Assembly (NCBI RefSeq): GCF_048771995.1
Contig: NC_133025.1
Location: forward strand, 434,001 to 498,000
DNA from: Taeniopygia guttata
Taxonomy: Eukaryota; Chordata; Aves; Passeriformes; Estrildidae
Length of the DNA stretch: 64,000 nucleotides
Direction of reading: 5' to 3'
Shown: piece after piece, positions 11,801 to 22,460 of the stretch
How positions within the stretch are numbered: position 1 is the first letter of the stretch
How the letters are laid out: every line of letters starts with the position of its first letter
Made by a program: the position numbers and the translations under genes
Notes under the pieces: model-generated
What the model saw: only the letters and a program-made list of their open reading frames with translations
Told to the model about the DNA's origin: nothing
Database searches by the model: none

Positions 11801-14800
11801 TGGGAAAGAGACCAACTCCAGCTCAGGGGAGCCCTGGGCAGGGACCTGGAGCTGCTGCAGGGCTGGAGCCCCTCAGATCCCAGGGATCCAGGCTGGGGAA
11901 TGGGGCAGAGGGAATGGGGCACTGGGAATGGGGCAGCGGGAACGGGACACGGGGAACGGGACACGGGGAACGGGACACGGGGAACGGGACACGGGGAACG
12001 GGACACGGGGAACGGGGCACGGGGAACGGGGCACGGGGAATGGGGCACGGGGAATGGGGCACGGGGAATGGGGCAGCAGGAACGGGGCAGCAGGAACGGG
12101 GCACAGGGAATGGGGCACGGGGAATGGGGCAGTGGGAACGGGGCAGTGGGAATGGGGCAATGGGAATGGGGCAATGGGAATGGGACACAAGGAACGGGGC
12201 ACAGGGAATGGGGCACAGGGAACGGGGCAGCAGGAACGGGGCACAGGGAACGGGGCACAGGGAAGGGCTCACCTTGATCCCCGAGAGCATGACGGTGACC
12301 AGGTAGAAGTCGGGCAGGAGCAGGGCCCTCACCACGCTGCCGTCCCGCACGTGCTCAATGATGGCTGCGGGGCGACACCGGAGCTGACCCGCTGGGCCGG
12401 GCCAGGGGACACGGGACAAGGGGACACAGGACAGGGGGACACAGGACAGGGGGACAGGGGCACACGGGGACACCTCACCATTGACGGGTTTCTGGTGCAG
12501 GGAGTCCACGAAGTGCCGGGGGTTCTCCAGGGTGTACTTGAGGTCGCGCACGGTGTGCGAGCCCGAGCCCTCGCTCCACATGCCCTTCTTGGCGCTGCGG
12601 GCCTGCTCCTCCAGCTCGGCCAGCCGGCTCTGCTCGGGGCTGCGGGACACGGCACCCCTGGGTGCTCCAGCGCCGTGGCCACCGCCACCCCTGCCCCAAC
12701 CCCACTCTCCCAGCGCCCATCCCAGCGGGAATCCAGCTGGAAGTGCCTCCTCCCAGGATCAGGGGAGGCTGAGCCCAGGAGCCCTTCCAGAGGCTGCTCC
12801 GTGCACCAGGAGGGAAAGAGTTAGGGTTACGGTGTTCCCAACTCCCCCAGGGCAGAGCAGGGAAGGCACATTCCATGGGAATCCGGGATCATCCCGGCCC
12901 CGTGCACACCGGCAGCCACTGAGGGGCCCCCAAAGCGCCCATGAGCCCCTCCCAGCCCTGCCACGCAAACTCAGGGATGCTGAACAGGGTGCCCAGAGCA
13001 GCTGGGGCTGCCCCTGGATCCCTGGAATGCCCAAGGCCAGGCTGGACACTGGGGCTGGAGCAGCCTGGGACAGTGGGAGGTGTCCCTGCCATGGCAGGGT
13101 GGCACTGGAGGGGCTCTGGGGTCCCTTCCCAAGCCGTCCCAGGACTCCAGGACCCCACAAAGGAGGCTGACCCTGCCCTGGAAGTGCCCTGCACCCCTGG
13201 AACAGATCTGGTCCCCACGGCTGCAGCCCTGCACCGCCCAGGCCCGGGCGTGGATGTGAGGGAGCCCAGGAGAAGCCTCAGCTCTGCTGGCACAGGGATC
13301 ACCCAGCCAGATCCAGCAGCTGGAATGTCCCGGCATCTCCTCTCCAGTGGGAATGAAGGGGATTCAACCCCACCCAGGAGTGACTTTGGGGGCTCCAGGA
13401 GAGTCCCTGCCCCACAGCCCATGGACACAGCTCCGCTGCCTCGGCATCCAGGGAAGGAGGCAGCCCCTGCCAGCCCCACGGGATGTGGGGTGTGGGCACC
13501 TGGGGATCCAGGGGCTGCATGCCCAGAGCAGCAGCCCAGCACCGGGATGGGGATGGCAGCTGGGCACCTACTTGTTGGCTCGGATCCCCTCCCGCCGGGA
13601 AGCCAGTCCTTCGGCCACCAGGGACTCGGCAATGTTCTCCCCACTGGTGTCTGTGGGAGAGGAGAGGAGAGCAGCACGAGGGTGAGAGGAGCCACAGGGA
13701 CACGGGAGTGGGGCAGCATTCCCAGGGATCCCAGGAAAGCAGTGCTGGAACAGCCCCAGAGCTCTCCCAGGGACACCACTGCCCCCAGCCTGGGCTCCCT
13801 GGGCAGCCCCTGCCAAGGCCTGACCCCCTTTCCATGGGGAAATTCCTGCTGCTGTCCCTCCTGAGGCTGCCCTGACCCAGCCTGAGGCCATTCCCTCTGC
13901 TCCTGTCCCTGTTCCCTGGAGCACAGCCCGACCCCCCGGCTGTCCCCTCCTGGCAGGGACTTGTGCAGAGCCACAAGGTCCCCCTGAGCCTCCTTGGCTC
14001 CAGGCTCAGCCCCTTCCCAGCTCCCTCAGCCCCTTCTGGGCTCCCTCAGCCCCTTCCCAGCTCCCTCAGGAATTCTCCAGCCCCTCCCCAGCTCCCTCAG
14101 CCCCTCCTGGGCTCCATTCCCTCCCCAGCTCCATTCCCTGGGCACCCCTGGCTGCCCCTCCTTTTCCATGTTGTTGTCATTGGTGTGGGATGGGTCAGGC
14201 TGGCCCTGGAGCAGCCCCTGAGCAGGGAAGTCAGAGCTGCAGCTCTGGACGGGTCATTCCTCCCCCTTTGGACACATTCCCGTGTCCAGCTGGGTTTCCT
14301 CGCCTGAATTCCCTGCTGCTGTGACCCCACCATGTCCCCCACCGTGGATCCAGCCTGTCCCCCACCATGGATCCAGCCTGTCCCCATCCCTCTGCAGAGC
14401 TCCCTGCTCTCCATCCTCCCCGCCCAGGAGCTGCTGCAGGGAATCTGTCACAGCATTCCCACCCTGACAAACTCCATCAGGAACCATTTTCTGCCTCATT
14501 TCTCCCGCCCGCGCCGCTCCAGGCGGGGCTGAGCAGGGCTGGGGACGGCACCAGGAGAGGCCCCAGCACCCCAACCCTGCCCAGCCCCAGCCCCTGCTCC
14601 CGGGCAAAAGCAAAAGCACAAATCAAACCTGGGATGCAGTGACCTTGGATCTCGGAGGTCCCTCCCAGCCAAAATGTTCCAATTCCAGTCGCTCCCTCCG
14701 CAGGAGGGGATCCCCATCCCAAAGGGCTCCCCCACCCCAGTCCCTGGCACAGCGGGAGCCCAGGAACGCAGCAGGGAATGTCCCGAGTGGGGAGGGACCC

Positions 14801-17800
14801 ACAGGGATCACCAGCCCAGGTCCTGGCCACCCCAAAATCCCACCCTGTGCCGAGGGTGCTGTCCAAGCGCTCCCCAAGCACAGAGGAGGCTCTGAGTGCC
14901 ACGGGAGTGCCAGGAAAGGCTCTGAGTGCCATGGGAATGCCAGGAAAGGCTCTGAGTGCCATGGGAATGCCAGGAACAGCCCCGAGTGCCATGGGAATGC
15001 CAGGAACGGCTCTGAGTGCCATGGGAATGCCAGGAAAGGCTCTGAGTGCCACAGGAATGCCAGGAACGGCTCTGAGTGCCATGGGAAGGTCCTGAGTGCC
15101 ATGGGAATGCAGGAATGGTTCTGAGTGCCATGGGAATGCCAGGAACGGCTCTGAGAGCCCCAGAACCCCTCGGGGCGGATTCCTTTTGGGATCTCAGCCC
15201 CAGACAAGCAGGAGATTTGTAACAACAGAAAGGATGGGAAAGGGGATCCCATGGGAATTCCCTGTGCCTGTGAGCTCTGGCTCAGCCGGGATCAGCACCA
15301 GGCGCTGCCCCCCGCCCAAAATCAGGAACCCATGGAAAGGTGGGAATGCATCCTGCTGCTGCCACGGCGCACCCCGACAGCTCCACTCTCCCACTGCCTC
15401 CCCCAAAGGCGCTCTTCCAGCTGGGTTTGTGCTCCAGGCATTCCAGGCTGAGCCAGGAAAGCTCCTGGAGCTGTGGAAACCTGGGGGGCTGGAGCAGGTA
15501 CCCTCACTCCCCTCCCAGAGCCGGGGGGCAGGAAAAATGGAAAAGTGATGGAAAAAAGTGATGGAAAAAAGTGATGGAAAAAAGTGATGGAAAAAAGTGA
15601 TGGAAAAAAGTGATGGAAAAAAGTGATGGAAAAAAGTGATGGAAAAAAGTGATGGAAAAAAGTGATGGAAAAAAGTGATGGAAAAAAGTGATGGAAAAAA
15701 GTGATGGAAAAAAGTGATGGAAAAGTGATGGAGAAGTGATGGAGAAGTGATGGAGAAGCAGGCAGGTATCCTCCTGCTGATGGCACATCCCAACACACCC
15801 CAAACCTGCCCTCGTGCTCCCCCCCAGAGCCACCTTTACCCAAACAAACCATCCAGAGCCACCTTTTCCCAAACAAACCAACCAGAGCCACCTTTTCCCA
15901 GGTGACCCACCCTGACCCCCCTTTTCCCAGGTAACCCACCCTGGGTCAACCTTTTCCTAAACAAACCATCCAGAAACACCTTTTCCAAGATAAAACACCC
16001 GAATCCACCTTTTCCTAAACAAACCATCCAGAGCCACCTATTCCCAAACAAACTGTCAAGACCCACCTTTTCCCAGACAAACATCCAGAGCCCCTTTTTC
16101 CCAGGTGACCCACCCTGGACCCACCTTTTCCTAAACAAACCATCTAGACCCCCCTTTCCCCAGGTAAAACCCCGACCCCCCTTTCCCCAGGTGACCCCCC
16201 TTTCCCCAGGTGACCCACCTTCCCCCAGGTGACCCACCTCTCCCCAGGTGACCCACCTTTCCCCAGGTAGACCATGCCGTACTCCCGGCCCTGCGGGGTC
16301 TTGTACTCCACGGTGAAGCACACCTCCTTCCCGATCAGCTTCTTCCGCAGGAACTCCCGGGCCGGGAAGCCCCAGGGCTGCCGGGAGGGAGGGAGGTGCC
16401 GTCAGCCGGGGGTCCCGGAACAGCCCCCGGTTCTCCGGGAGCTCCAGGACCAGCCCGGTTCCCCAGGACCAGCCCGGTTCCCCGGTTCCAGCCCGGTTCC
16501 AGCCCAGTTCCAGCCCGGTTCCAGCCCGGTTCCCGGGAGCTCGGGGCTCTCTCAGCCCCGCACCGGAGGCTCGGTCCCGGAGCGCGTTCCCGGAGCGTGT
16601 TCCCGGCTCCAGCACCGGCACCGGCACCGGGTGGGCGGGAGCGCGGCCGGAGGAGGGAACGTGACGCGCTGATAAACAATTAGCGGGGCTGACAGGCGTC
16701 ACTTTGGCAGAGAGTGACATTTAGAGGCTGCTTGGAAGACAAAACTCCCCAGGGAGAGCAATTATCTGCCAGCGCTGCTGCTCCCACCGCCCCCGGCCCG
16801 CAGGAGGGGGGCCGGGCCCCACCGGCACCGGCACCAGCACCGAGCGGCTCCGGGACCGCCCCGTGTGCCCCAAACCATCCCCTGGGTGCCCCAAACCATC
16901 CCCTGGGTGCCCAGAACCATCCCCATGTGCCCCAAACTATCCCCATGTGCCCCAAACCATCCCCCGTGTGCCCCAAACTATCCCCTGGGTGCCCCAAAAC
17001 AGCCACCCCATGTGCCCCGAGCCATACTCAAGTCTCAAATCACTCCCATGTGCCCCAAACCAACACCTGTGTGCCCCAAAACAGCCAACCCACATGCCCA
17101 AAACCGTCTCCTGAGTCCCAAACCATCCTCCATGCCAGAAAACAGCCGCCCCATGTATCCCAAAAAAGACACCACATGTGCCCTAAACCACCCCCTGAAC
17201 CCCAAACCAGCCACCCCATGTGCCTCAAACCATCCCCTGAGCCCCAAACCACCCCTGTGCCCCAAAACAGCCAGCCCAAGTATCCCAAAAGAGCCACCTC
17301 GTGTGCCCCAAACCATACCTCAAGTCCCAAACCACCCCCTCATGTATCCCAAACTGTCCCATATGTCCCACACCACCCCAATATGTCCTAAAACAGCCAC
17401 CCTATGTGTCCCAAAACAGCCAGCCCATGTACCCCAAAAGAGCCAGCCCATGTATCCCAAAACAGCCACCCCGTGTGCCCCAAACCAACCCCTGTGCCCC
17501 AAAGCACCCCACGTGTGCCCCAAACCATCCCTGTGTGCCCCAAAGCACCCCCTGAGTCCCAAACCACCCCCTGAGTCCCAAAGCACCCCACGTGTCCCCA
17601 CGCGCCCCTGAGCACAGCCCCGGCACCGTCCCGGGCACAGAGGGACAGCGGAGAAGGAGCAGAATCCCCCCGAGCCTGGGGGGCCGGGCCCCAGGACCCT
17701 TCCCAGGCAGCCCCGGCCCCGCAGCCCCTCGGTGGGGCGCCCCGGGGTGCCCCTGGGTGCAGCACCCACCTCGTCCGGGGTGTCCTTGGCCTCGGGCTGG

Positions 17801-20800
17801 CTGGCGGCCGCGCGCCGCGCCAGGCTCCCGGCGCGGATGTTGCTGAGGTTGATCTGCCGCTCCGGCGGCGGCCCTCCGCGGGGCTGGCCCCGCACGATGA
17901 TGGCACAGCCCGACAGCACCTGCGGGGACACAGGGGACACTGACGGTGGCACAGCCACGCGGGGACAGCCGTGGTGGCACAGCCCTGCAGGGACAGCCGT
18001 GCTGGCACAGCCCGACAGCACCTGCGGGGACACCATGGGGACACTGACGGTGGCACAGCCACGCGGGACAGCTGCGGTGGCACACTGCTGCAGGGACAGC
18101 CATGGTGGCACAGCCCGACAGCACCTGCAGGGACACCCAAGGGACACTGACGGTGGCACAGCCACGCAGGGACAGCCGTGCTGGCACAGCCCTGCAGGGA
18201 CAAGTGGGGACAGCCATGGTGGCACAGCCCTATGGGGACATGTAAGGACAGCCATGGTGGCACAGCCCTGCAGGGACAAGTGGGGACAGCCATGGTGGCA
18301 CAGCCCTATGGGGACATGTAAGGACAGCCATGGTGGCACAGCCCTGCAGGGACAAGTGGGGACAGCCATGGTGGCACAGCCCGACAGCACCTGTGGGGAC
18401 ACCGAGGGAACACTGATGGTGGCACAGCCACGTGGGATAGCTGTGGTGGCACACTGCTGCAGGGACAGCCATGGTGGCACAGCCCTGTGGGGACACCGAG
18501 GGGACACTGACGGTGGCACAGCCCTGCGGGGACATGGAGGGAACAGCCGTGATGGCACAGCCCTGCAGGGACACGGAGGGGACAGTGATGGTGGCACACT
18601 GCTGCAGGGACAGCCGTGGTGGCACAGCCCTGCACGGACATGTGGGGACAGCCATGGGGGCACAGCCCTGCAGGGACACGGAGGGGACAGTGATGGTGGC
18701 ACAGCCGCACGGGGACAGCCGTGGGGGCACAGCCCCGCGGGGACATGGAGGGCTCAGCCAGTGTACCCCAGGCATGGCGGTGGCAGCAGGGGAGGGGGGA
18801 CAGGAAGGTGATGCTGCAGGGACACGCAGAATTCCAGAGGCAGAATTCCAGGGACGCGTCCCACCCTGGCACCGCTGAGTGCCAAGGGCCTGGACAGCCC
18901 CGGAGCTGCTGCAGGGCTGGAGTCCCTCAGATCCCAGGGATCCAGGCTGGGAGAGCTGGGAATGCCCAGCCTGGAGAGGAGAAGGATCCAGGGAGAGCTC
19001 AGAGCCCCTGGCAGGGCCTGGAGGGGCTCCAGGAGAGCTGCAGAGGGACTGGGGACAAGGATGGAGGGACAGGACACAGGGAATGGCTCCCACTGCCAGA
19101 GGGATGGATGGGAGATTGGGAATGAGGAATTCCTGGCTGGGCTGGGATTGCCAGAGCAGCTGGGGCTGCCCCTGGATCCCTGGAATGCCCAAGGCCAGGC
19201 TGGACACTGGGGCTGGAGCACTGGGACAGTGGGAGGTGTCCCTGCCATGGCAGGGTGGCACTGGAGGGGCTCTGGGGTCCCCTCAGAGCTCAGCACACCC
19301 GGACACAGGGTCACCTGTGCACACAGAACACCAAGGAGGATTTGGGAAATCGGGATTTTACAGCAGGTGCTCTCCAGATGAGCCCAGCCGGGCCGTGTCC
19401 CACCGCAGCTTTGGCTCCGGGAGCTCCGAGCTGGGCCAATCCCCTCTCCCAGGGCTCCCTCACCCCACCAGCCCCCACATTCCCAGCCACATTCCCAGGT
19501 CCTGCAGCAGGGCCGGGCTCCAGGCCAGCACCCAGAGTGTGCTGGGATCTCCCTGTTCCTGGGATCTCCCTGTTCCTGGGATCTCCCTGTCCTCGCTCCC
19601 AGCCACCCAGCCTGCACCCACACCCAGGATCTCCCTGCTCCTTGTCCTCCCAGACCTCTGATCCAGCCCAGGCTCAGGTTCCAGTGCCTGCCCTGGCTCC
19701 CTGCCACCCCAAACCCCCGCGGATGCTCGCAGGGATCCCAAACTGCTCCAGCCCTGTGCCACCACCAGAGCCAGCCCAGCGCCGTGTCCAGGACACTGCA
19801 TCCCTCAGGATCAGCCCTGCCGAGCCCACCCCCAGGCTCTGGGTGCCCCTGCACCCCCTCCCACCTCCTGGAGCCACGGCAGAGCCCGGAATGCTGCGGG
19901 AGCCACCGGGAACTGCGGCCGGAGCAATCCCAGGAAAGGCTCAGTGCCCTGTGCTTAAGGACTTAGAGGTTCCATGGCTGTAATTAACCTTAATCTTTAA
20001 TTTATAGGGCACAGGGAGGCCAGGGGATGCTGGAGCTGCTCTGTTCCATCCCCAGCACGAGCCCGGGATCCCAGGGTGGGATCCTTGGTGGAGCTGCTCC
20101 GTGTTCCGGGACATTCCATCCCGGCTCCTGGTCCCTGTGGCCCTGTCCCTGCCCGTGGCTGTGGGGATCCCAGCTGGGGAAGCGCTCCGGGCATCGCTGG
20201 GTGACAGCGATGGCATCGGGACACTGTCCCAGCAGCCACGTGCCACTGTCCCACCCTGCCAGCAGGTCACCCCTGGGCCCACCTGTCCCACTGGGGGCTC
20301 CAGCAGAGAAATCTGGGCTTAAACCAGGCTAAGTCCAGCCTGGAAGCAGCACGGGCACACGGGGAGCACAGCCCCAGCTCTGCTGCCAGGGCGGCTCCGG
20401 GCACCGAAATCCCACGGGCACATCCAGAATCCAGAGCTGCCCCTGTGGGGCACGGAGGGTTAAAAATCCTGACAGGAGTGGGAGGAAAATTCCTGCTCTT
20501 CATCCCCATCCTGCTGCCAAACTCCTGCTCTCAAACCCCGAGTCTCACAGTGATTGATTGCAACAGGAAGGTGCAAAAAACCCCAAAACCCTCGGAGCTG
20601 TGACTCAACCACAGCAGAGCTGGTGCTGGCAGCACAGAGAGCCAGGGACGCCCCTGGCCCAGGGGAATTTTGGGCTGGCTGGCCTGGAAGGGGACCACAG
20701 GGCACATCCCGGGCCATGGGGCACAGGCACAGCTGCCTCCCCGCCAGCAGACCCCAAAATCCTCCCAAAAATCCTCCCCAAATCCGGCTGTGCGGCCACA

Positions 20801-21963
20801 GCCCCGCGGATGCAGCTGAGGGCTGTCCTGAGCACCCCAAAATCTGCGGGCTGGGCAGGAGGCAGGGCAGGGTGGCAGCAGCAGATCCCCCGTCACGGGT
20901 GACACACGGCACGGGGACGGTGCCAGACCGGACCTGCGGTGTCCCCAAACCCCCGGTGTCCCCAAACCCCCGGTGTCCCACCACAGAGCCCCAGCGGCCA
21001 TCCCAAACCTCTGGGATCCATCCCCAGATCCCTGTCACGCGTCCCCAAACTTCCAGGGTGCCCCCCCCGGTGTCCCCAGCCCTGTCCCCAGCACGGCCAC
21101 AGGCTCCGGGCTGCAGCGACACCCCGGGAACAGGTCGGGGTGAAGGGGTCAGCCAAGACCCCCAGACCCACCCGGGCACGGGGCTCGGGGAGCTCGGGGA
21201 CACCGCGGGGAACGGGGACACGGGACGGGGACACGGGACGGGGACACGGCACCCGGGACTGAACCCGACCTTCGCCCCCCCAGGCCCCGCTGCCGGCACA
21301 CGTGGGGACCCGGGACCCTTGCCGGGGACCCCGGAGCCCCTCGACCGGGGCTCGGGGCTCCCATCCCGCCCCGCGGGGATGCCCCGGGAAGGGCGGCGAG
21401 CGGAGCACGTGGGGAGCCCCCGGCACGGCCCCGCTGCCGGTGGCGCTGCGAGGCCGCTGCTCCGCGCCCCGTCGGGGCTCCGGGGCCGGAACGGAGCGGG
21501 ACCACCGGCTCCGGTCCCGGGACCCAAAGTTGCTCCGGGACGGCACCGGGGTGGCGGGACCGCGCGGTGCCCGGTGCCGGACGGCGCGGGGGAGGCGGGC
21601 TGCAGGGGGATCCCCGGTGCAGCGCGAGGTGCCGGGGCTGCGGGCGGTAACGGACCGGCAACTGCCGCCGCACGGGGCCCGGGAGCACCGGACGGGCTGC
21701 ACCGGGCTGCGGGAGCCGGGCACCGGGCTGCGGGAGCCGGGCACCGGGCGGGGAGCGGACGGGCTGCCGCTCAGCGGGCAGAAGGCGGCGAGCGGAGCGG
21801 GGCCGCGGAGGAGCGTGCGGGACACGGGGCTCCCCGGTCGGCGGCGAGGCGCGGGGCCGGTGCGGGGAGCGGCGGGCGCAGCCCTTACCATCTTGACGAT
21901 GCCGCGCTGGACGACGGGCGGCGGCGCGGCGGCGGGCGGGCCGGGGTTGGCCGCGGAGGCCAT
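2733..21963 (-). CDS. SND1: SND1 (Tudor-SN), first ten coding exons, 3' part off the left edge
   Basis: SND1 is a multifunctional RNA-binding protein and nuclease with four staphylococcal-nuclease (SN) repeats and a Tudor-SN5 module. It acts in RISC-linked RNA decay, transcription co-activation, splicing and stress granules. Ten exons on the minus strand give 382 codons in one frame: 21889-21963, 17770-17919, 16257-16377, 13572-13650, 12479-12639, 12273-12364, 11484-11639, 10869-10975, 10080-10170 and 2733-2846. The product starts [20 protein letters not shown], and peptides such as [40 protein letters not shown] and [20 protein letters not shown] match vertebrate SND1 almost residue for residue. 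SN1 (about 16-160) and SN2 (about 185-320) are complete and SN3 has begun. The start lies in CGCCATGG, a perfect Kozak context, inside a CpG island. The next expected exon (DKNKKLRPLYDI region) was not found between 1 and 2732, so the rest must lie outside the window. Identification is near certain; exon ends rest on consensus splice sites and phase. Confidence 0.96.
3198..3597 (-). mobile_element. CR1 LINE 3' fragment in SND1 intron 9
   Basis: On the minus strand this has the usual order of a songbird CR1 3' end: tccaggagagctgcagaggg, then gggaatggctcccactgcca, then gggaggtgtccctgccatgg. No reverse-transcriptase frame remains; it is a 5'-truncated copy of about 0.4 kb. Confidence 0.8.
3600..4374. 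other. SND1 intron 9 unique DNA
   Basis: GC-rich, no repeat family or exon recognised. Confidence 0.5.
4375..5165 (+). repeat. 15-17-bp irregular minisatellite
   Basis: Many variants of gatgcagcaggacatgg, locally less GC-rich than the flanks. Confidence 0.85.
5270..5535 (+). repeat. related irregular minisatellite
   Basis: Units of gggacacagcaggacgtg type, clearly related to the 4375-5165 array but separated by about 100 unique bases. Confidence 0.8.
5536..6360. other. SND1 intron 9 unique DNA with a (gag)n tract
   Basis: No exon recognised. A (gag)n tract occupies 6212-6247, and 5755-5870 is AT-richer than the flanks. Confidence 0.5.
6361..6615 (+). repeat. second copy of the 105-base sequence plus 21-bp minisatellite
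   Basis: Starts as at position 3 with a few differences near its end, then about eight units of gctgggatgtgacactgggg type. Confidence 0.9.
6616..8275. other. SND1 intron 9 DNA with small repeats
   Basis: Contains a 23-bp repeat around gagctcccagcaaaggg (7005-7140), a cct tract at 7432-7457, caccgg units at 7570-7605, and a 33-bp duplication at about 8060-8125. No exon recognised. Confidence 0.6.
8276..8362 (+). repeat. 12-bp minisatellite, 7 copies
   Basis: Perfect units of ctggcacagctc. A separate cctggcacactc array is found in PAX4 intron 6 at 33010-33070. Confidence 0.9.
8795..9065 (+). repeat. about 38-bp minisatellite, 7-8 copies
   Basis: Units contain aggagctgccaggcttgatc followed by ccattcctgc. 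Confidence 0.88.
9363..9540 (+). repeat. 24-bp minisatellite, about 7 copies
   Basis: Units contain gggttatccatgggcaggga; one copy carries an extra tgggggta segment. Confidence 0.9.
9607..9800 (+). repeat. about 40-bp minisatellite, 5 copies
   Basis: Units contain aggaattgatccgtggggca. Confidence 0.88.
10080..10170 (-). CDS. SND1: SND1 coding exon 9
   Basis: Encodes [20 protein letters not shown] and [10 protein letters not shown], the end of SN2 and the linker. Donor GTGAGC. The intron that follows is about 7.2 kb, the longest of the nine. Confidence 0.95.
10250..10380 (+). repeat. 28-29-bp minisatellite, 4-5 copies
   Basis: Units contain ggaggggagatcccatcc; lies in SND1 intron 8. Confidence 0.88.
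10435..10855 (+). repeat. 15-19-bp minisatellite in SND1 intron 8
   Basis: Units mix gggagcactgggatcagct and shorter forms. It ends about 14 bases from the exon 8 donor. Confidence 0.88.
10869..10975 (-). CDS. SND1: SND1 coding exon 8
   Basis: Encodes [20 protein letters not shown] and [15 protein letters not shown] plus two bases of Arg. SN2, acceptor CCGCAG, donor GTGGGA. Confidence 0.94.
11030..11410 (+). repeat. about 75-bp tandem repeat, 5 copies
   Basis: Units contain accaggatgtcccaaatcca and aaatcccagtgacacc. Fills most of the GC-AG intron 7 of SND1. Confidence 0.88.
11484..11639 (-). CDS. SND1: SND1 coding exon 7, followed by a GC donor
   Basis: Fifty-two codons, [20 protein letters not shown] to [11 protein letters not shown], in SN2. 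The protein match to exon 8 (NGNITELLL) forces the exon to end at CACCCG, directly before GCAAGT. The intron therefore starts with GC, not GT. All other donors of this gene in the window are GT. Confidence 0.92.
11825..11895 (+). mobile_element. short CR1-derived fragment in SND1 intron 6
   Basis: The stretch around cagggctggagcccctcaga matches 18914-18960 in the longer CR1 copy. It runs directly into a 14-bp minisatellite. Confidence 0.55.
11893..12262 (+). repeat. 14-bp minisatellite, about 26 copies
   Basis: Units acgggacacgggga and variants; ends about 11 bases before the exon 6 boundary. Confidence 0.9.
12273..12364 (-). CDS. SND1: SND1 coding exon 6
   Basis: Encodes [20 protein letters not shown] and [11 protein letters not shown], the start of SN2. 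Acceptor CCGCAG, donor GTGAGC, ending phase 0. Confidence 0.95.
12479..12639 (-). CDS. SND1: SND1 coding exon 5
   Basis: Encodes [20 protein letters not shown] through [15 protein letters not shown], the end of SN1 and linker to SN2. Acceptor CCGCAG, donor GTGAGG, ending phase 1. Confidence 0.95.
12965..13130 (+). mobile_element. CR1 LINE 3' fragment in SND1 intron 4
   Basis: Holds the terminal CR1 part: gcccaaggccaggctggaca, then gggaggtgtccctgccatgg, up to the tail. About 165 bases. Confidence 0.75.
13131..13571. other. SND1 intron 4 unique DNA
   Basis: No repeat family or exon recognised beyond the CR1 piece to its left. Confidence 0.5.
13572..13650 (-). CDS. SND1: SND1 coding exon 4
   Basis: Encodes [20 protein letters not shown] and the following GIRAN, after CCACAG and before GTAGGT. 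It completes the split Asp codon from exon 3 and ends with AA of a split Asn codon. Confidence 0.94.
13985..14115 (+). repeat. about 20-bp tandem repeat
   Basis: Units of cagccccttcccagctccct type, 5-6 diverged copies. Confidence 0.7.
14116..14884. other. SND1 intron 3 unique DNA
   Basis: Only a two-copy accatggatccagcctgtcc element near 14340; otherwise nothing recognised. Confidence 0.5.
14885..15165 (+). repeat. 30-bp minisatellite, about 9 copies
   Basis: Units contain gccatgggaatgccaggaa and ggctctgagt. Confidence 0.9.
15537..15755 (+). repeat. 13-bp purine-rich minisatellite, about 16 copies
   Basis: Unit aaaaagtgatgga, almost perfect over the central 180 bases, which suggests recent expansion. 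One strand is nearly pure purine. Confidence 0.92.
15825..16256 (+). repeat. about 25-30-bp diverged minisatellite
   Basis: Units such as ccttttcccaaacaaaccat and, nearer exon 3, cccaggtgacccaccttt. The last copies abut the exon 3 donor. Confidence 0.8.
16257..16377 (-). CDS. SND1: SND1 coding exon 3
   Basis: Forty codons plus one base, [20 protein letters not shown] to YGMVYLGK. This is the core of SN1. Donor GTGGGT; the split Asp codon joins exon 4. Confidence 0.95.
16862..17600 (+). repeat. 17-24-bp C-rich minisatellite
   Basis: Units of catgtgccccaaaccatccc type throughout SND1 intron 2, increasingly diverged rightwards. Confidence 0.85.
17770..17919 (-). CDS. SND1: SND1 coding exon 2
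   Basis: Fifty codons, [20 protein letters not shown] to [10 protein letters not shown], in SN1. The acceptor is CCGCAG and the donor GTGGGT; both ends are phase 0. Confidence 0.95.
17925..18760 (+). repeat. about 28-35-bp minisatellite in SND1 intron 1
   Basis: Units contain gcagggacagccatggtggc and acagcccga. It starts just beside the exon 2 acceptor, and its first unit reads into the exon sequence ggcacagcccgacagcacct, so exon 2 itself seems to have seeded or joined the array. Confidence 0.85.
18880..19290 (+). mobile_element. CR1 LINE 3' fragment in SND1 intron 1
   Basis: The most complete CR1 copy here. It has cagcctggagaggagaagga, the gagctgcagagggactgggg block and the terminal ggtgtccctgccatggcagg. 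Copies at 3198 and 28865 share the same subfamily wording. Confidence 0.8.
19291..21199. other. SND1 intron 1 unique DNA
   Basis: Mostly unique. Includes a three-copy ctgggatctccctgttc at 19550-19595, a TTAATCTTTAATTTATAG AT block at 19985-20006, and three short ggtgtccccaaacccc units near 20937. No exon recognised. Confidence 0.5.
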
Positions 21964-22460
21964 GGCGGGGCCGGGTCGGGTCGGGCCGGGCCGGGACGGG
22001 CGGCGGGAGCGCGGCGGGGCCCGGGGCGAGCGCGGAAGGGACCGGGGGGCGGGGCCTCGCGGGGGGCGGGGCCTCGCCGGGGCGGGGGCGGGGCCTCCGC
22101 GCGGCTCCGCCCCCCGGCGCGGCCGGCGGCCAACGGGCGGCCGCTGCCGCCGCGCGCGCCGCCCCGCCCCGCGGCGCCCCGGCCAATGGCGGCGCGCGGC
22201 TCGTGAGCGTCGCGCCCCCGGCGGCCCCGCCCGGCCCCGGCGCGCGCGGGAGGGGGGGGCGGGACTTCCGGGGCGCGCGGCGCCAGGGACACGTCGGCAA
22301 AGGCCGCCCGCGCGCGCGCACGTGGCTCGCGCCGCGCGGGGGCGGGGCCAACGCGGGACACGCCCCCTTCGTCACCGGGGGCGGGGCTTGGCGGGGACAC
22401 GCCCATTCCGGCAGCGGCGGGGCCGGGCGGGGGTCCCGGGGCTGGGGGGGGGCGGGGGGG
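21200..22460 (-). promoter_or_regulatory. SND1: CpG-island promoter of SND1
   Basis: A very GC- and CpG-rich block spans the first SND1 coding exon. Upstream of the start it holds an inverted CCAAT (ccaatggcggc at about 22180, overlapping a YY1-like AATGGCGGC) and an ETS-like ACTTCCGG at about 22264. No TATA box was seen. This fits a broad housekeeping promoter. The transcription start itself cannot be placed from sequence. Confidence 0.7.
21889..21963 (-). CDS. SND1: SND1 coding exon 1
   Basis: This exon encodes residues 1-25, ending VVQRGIVKM, and is followed by donor GTAAGG. It is an Ala/Pro-rich leader into SN1, phase 0 at its end. Confidence 0.95.
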
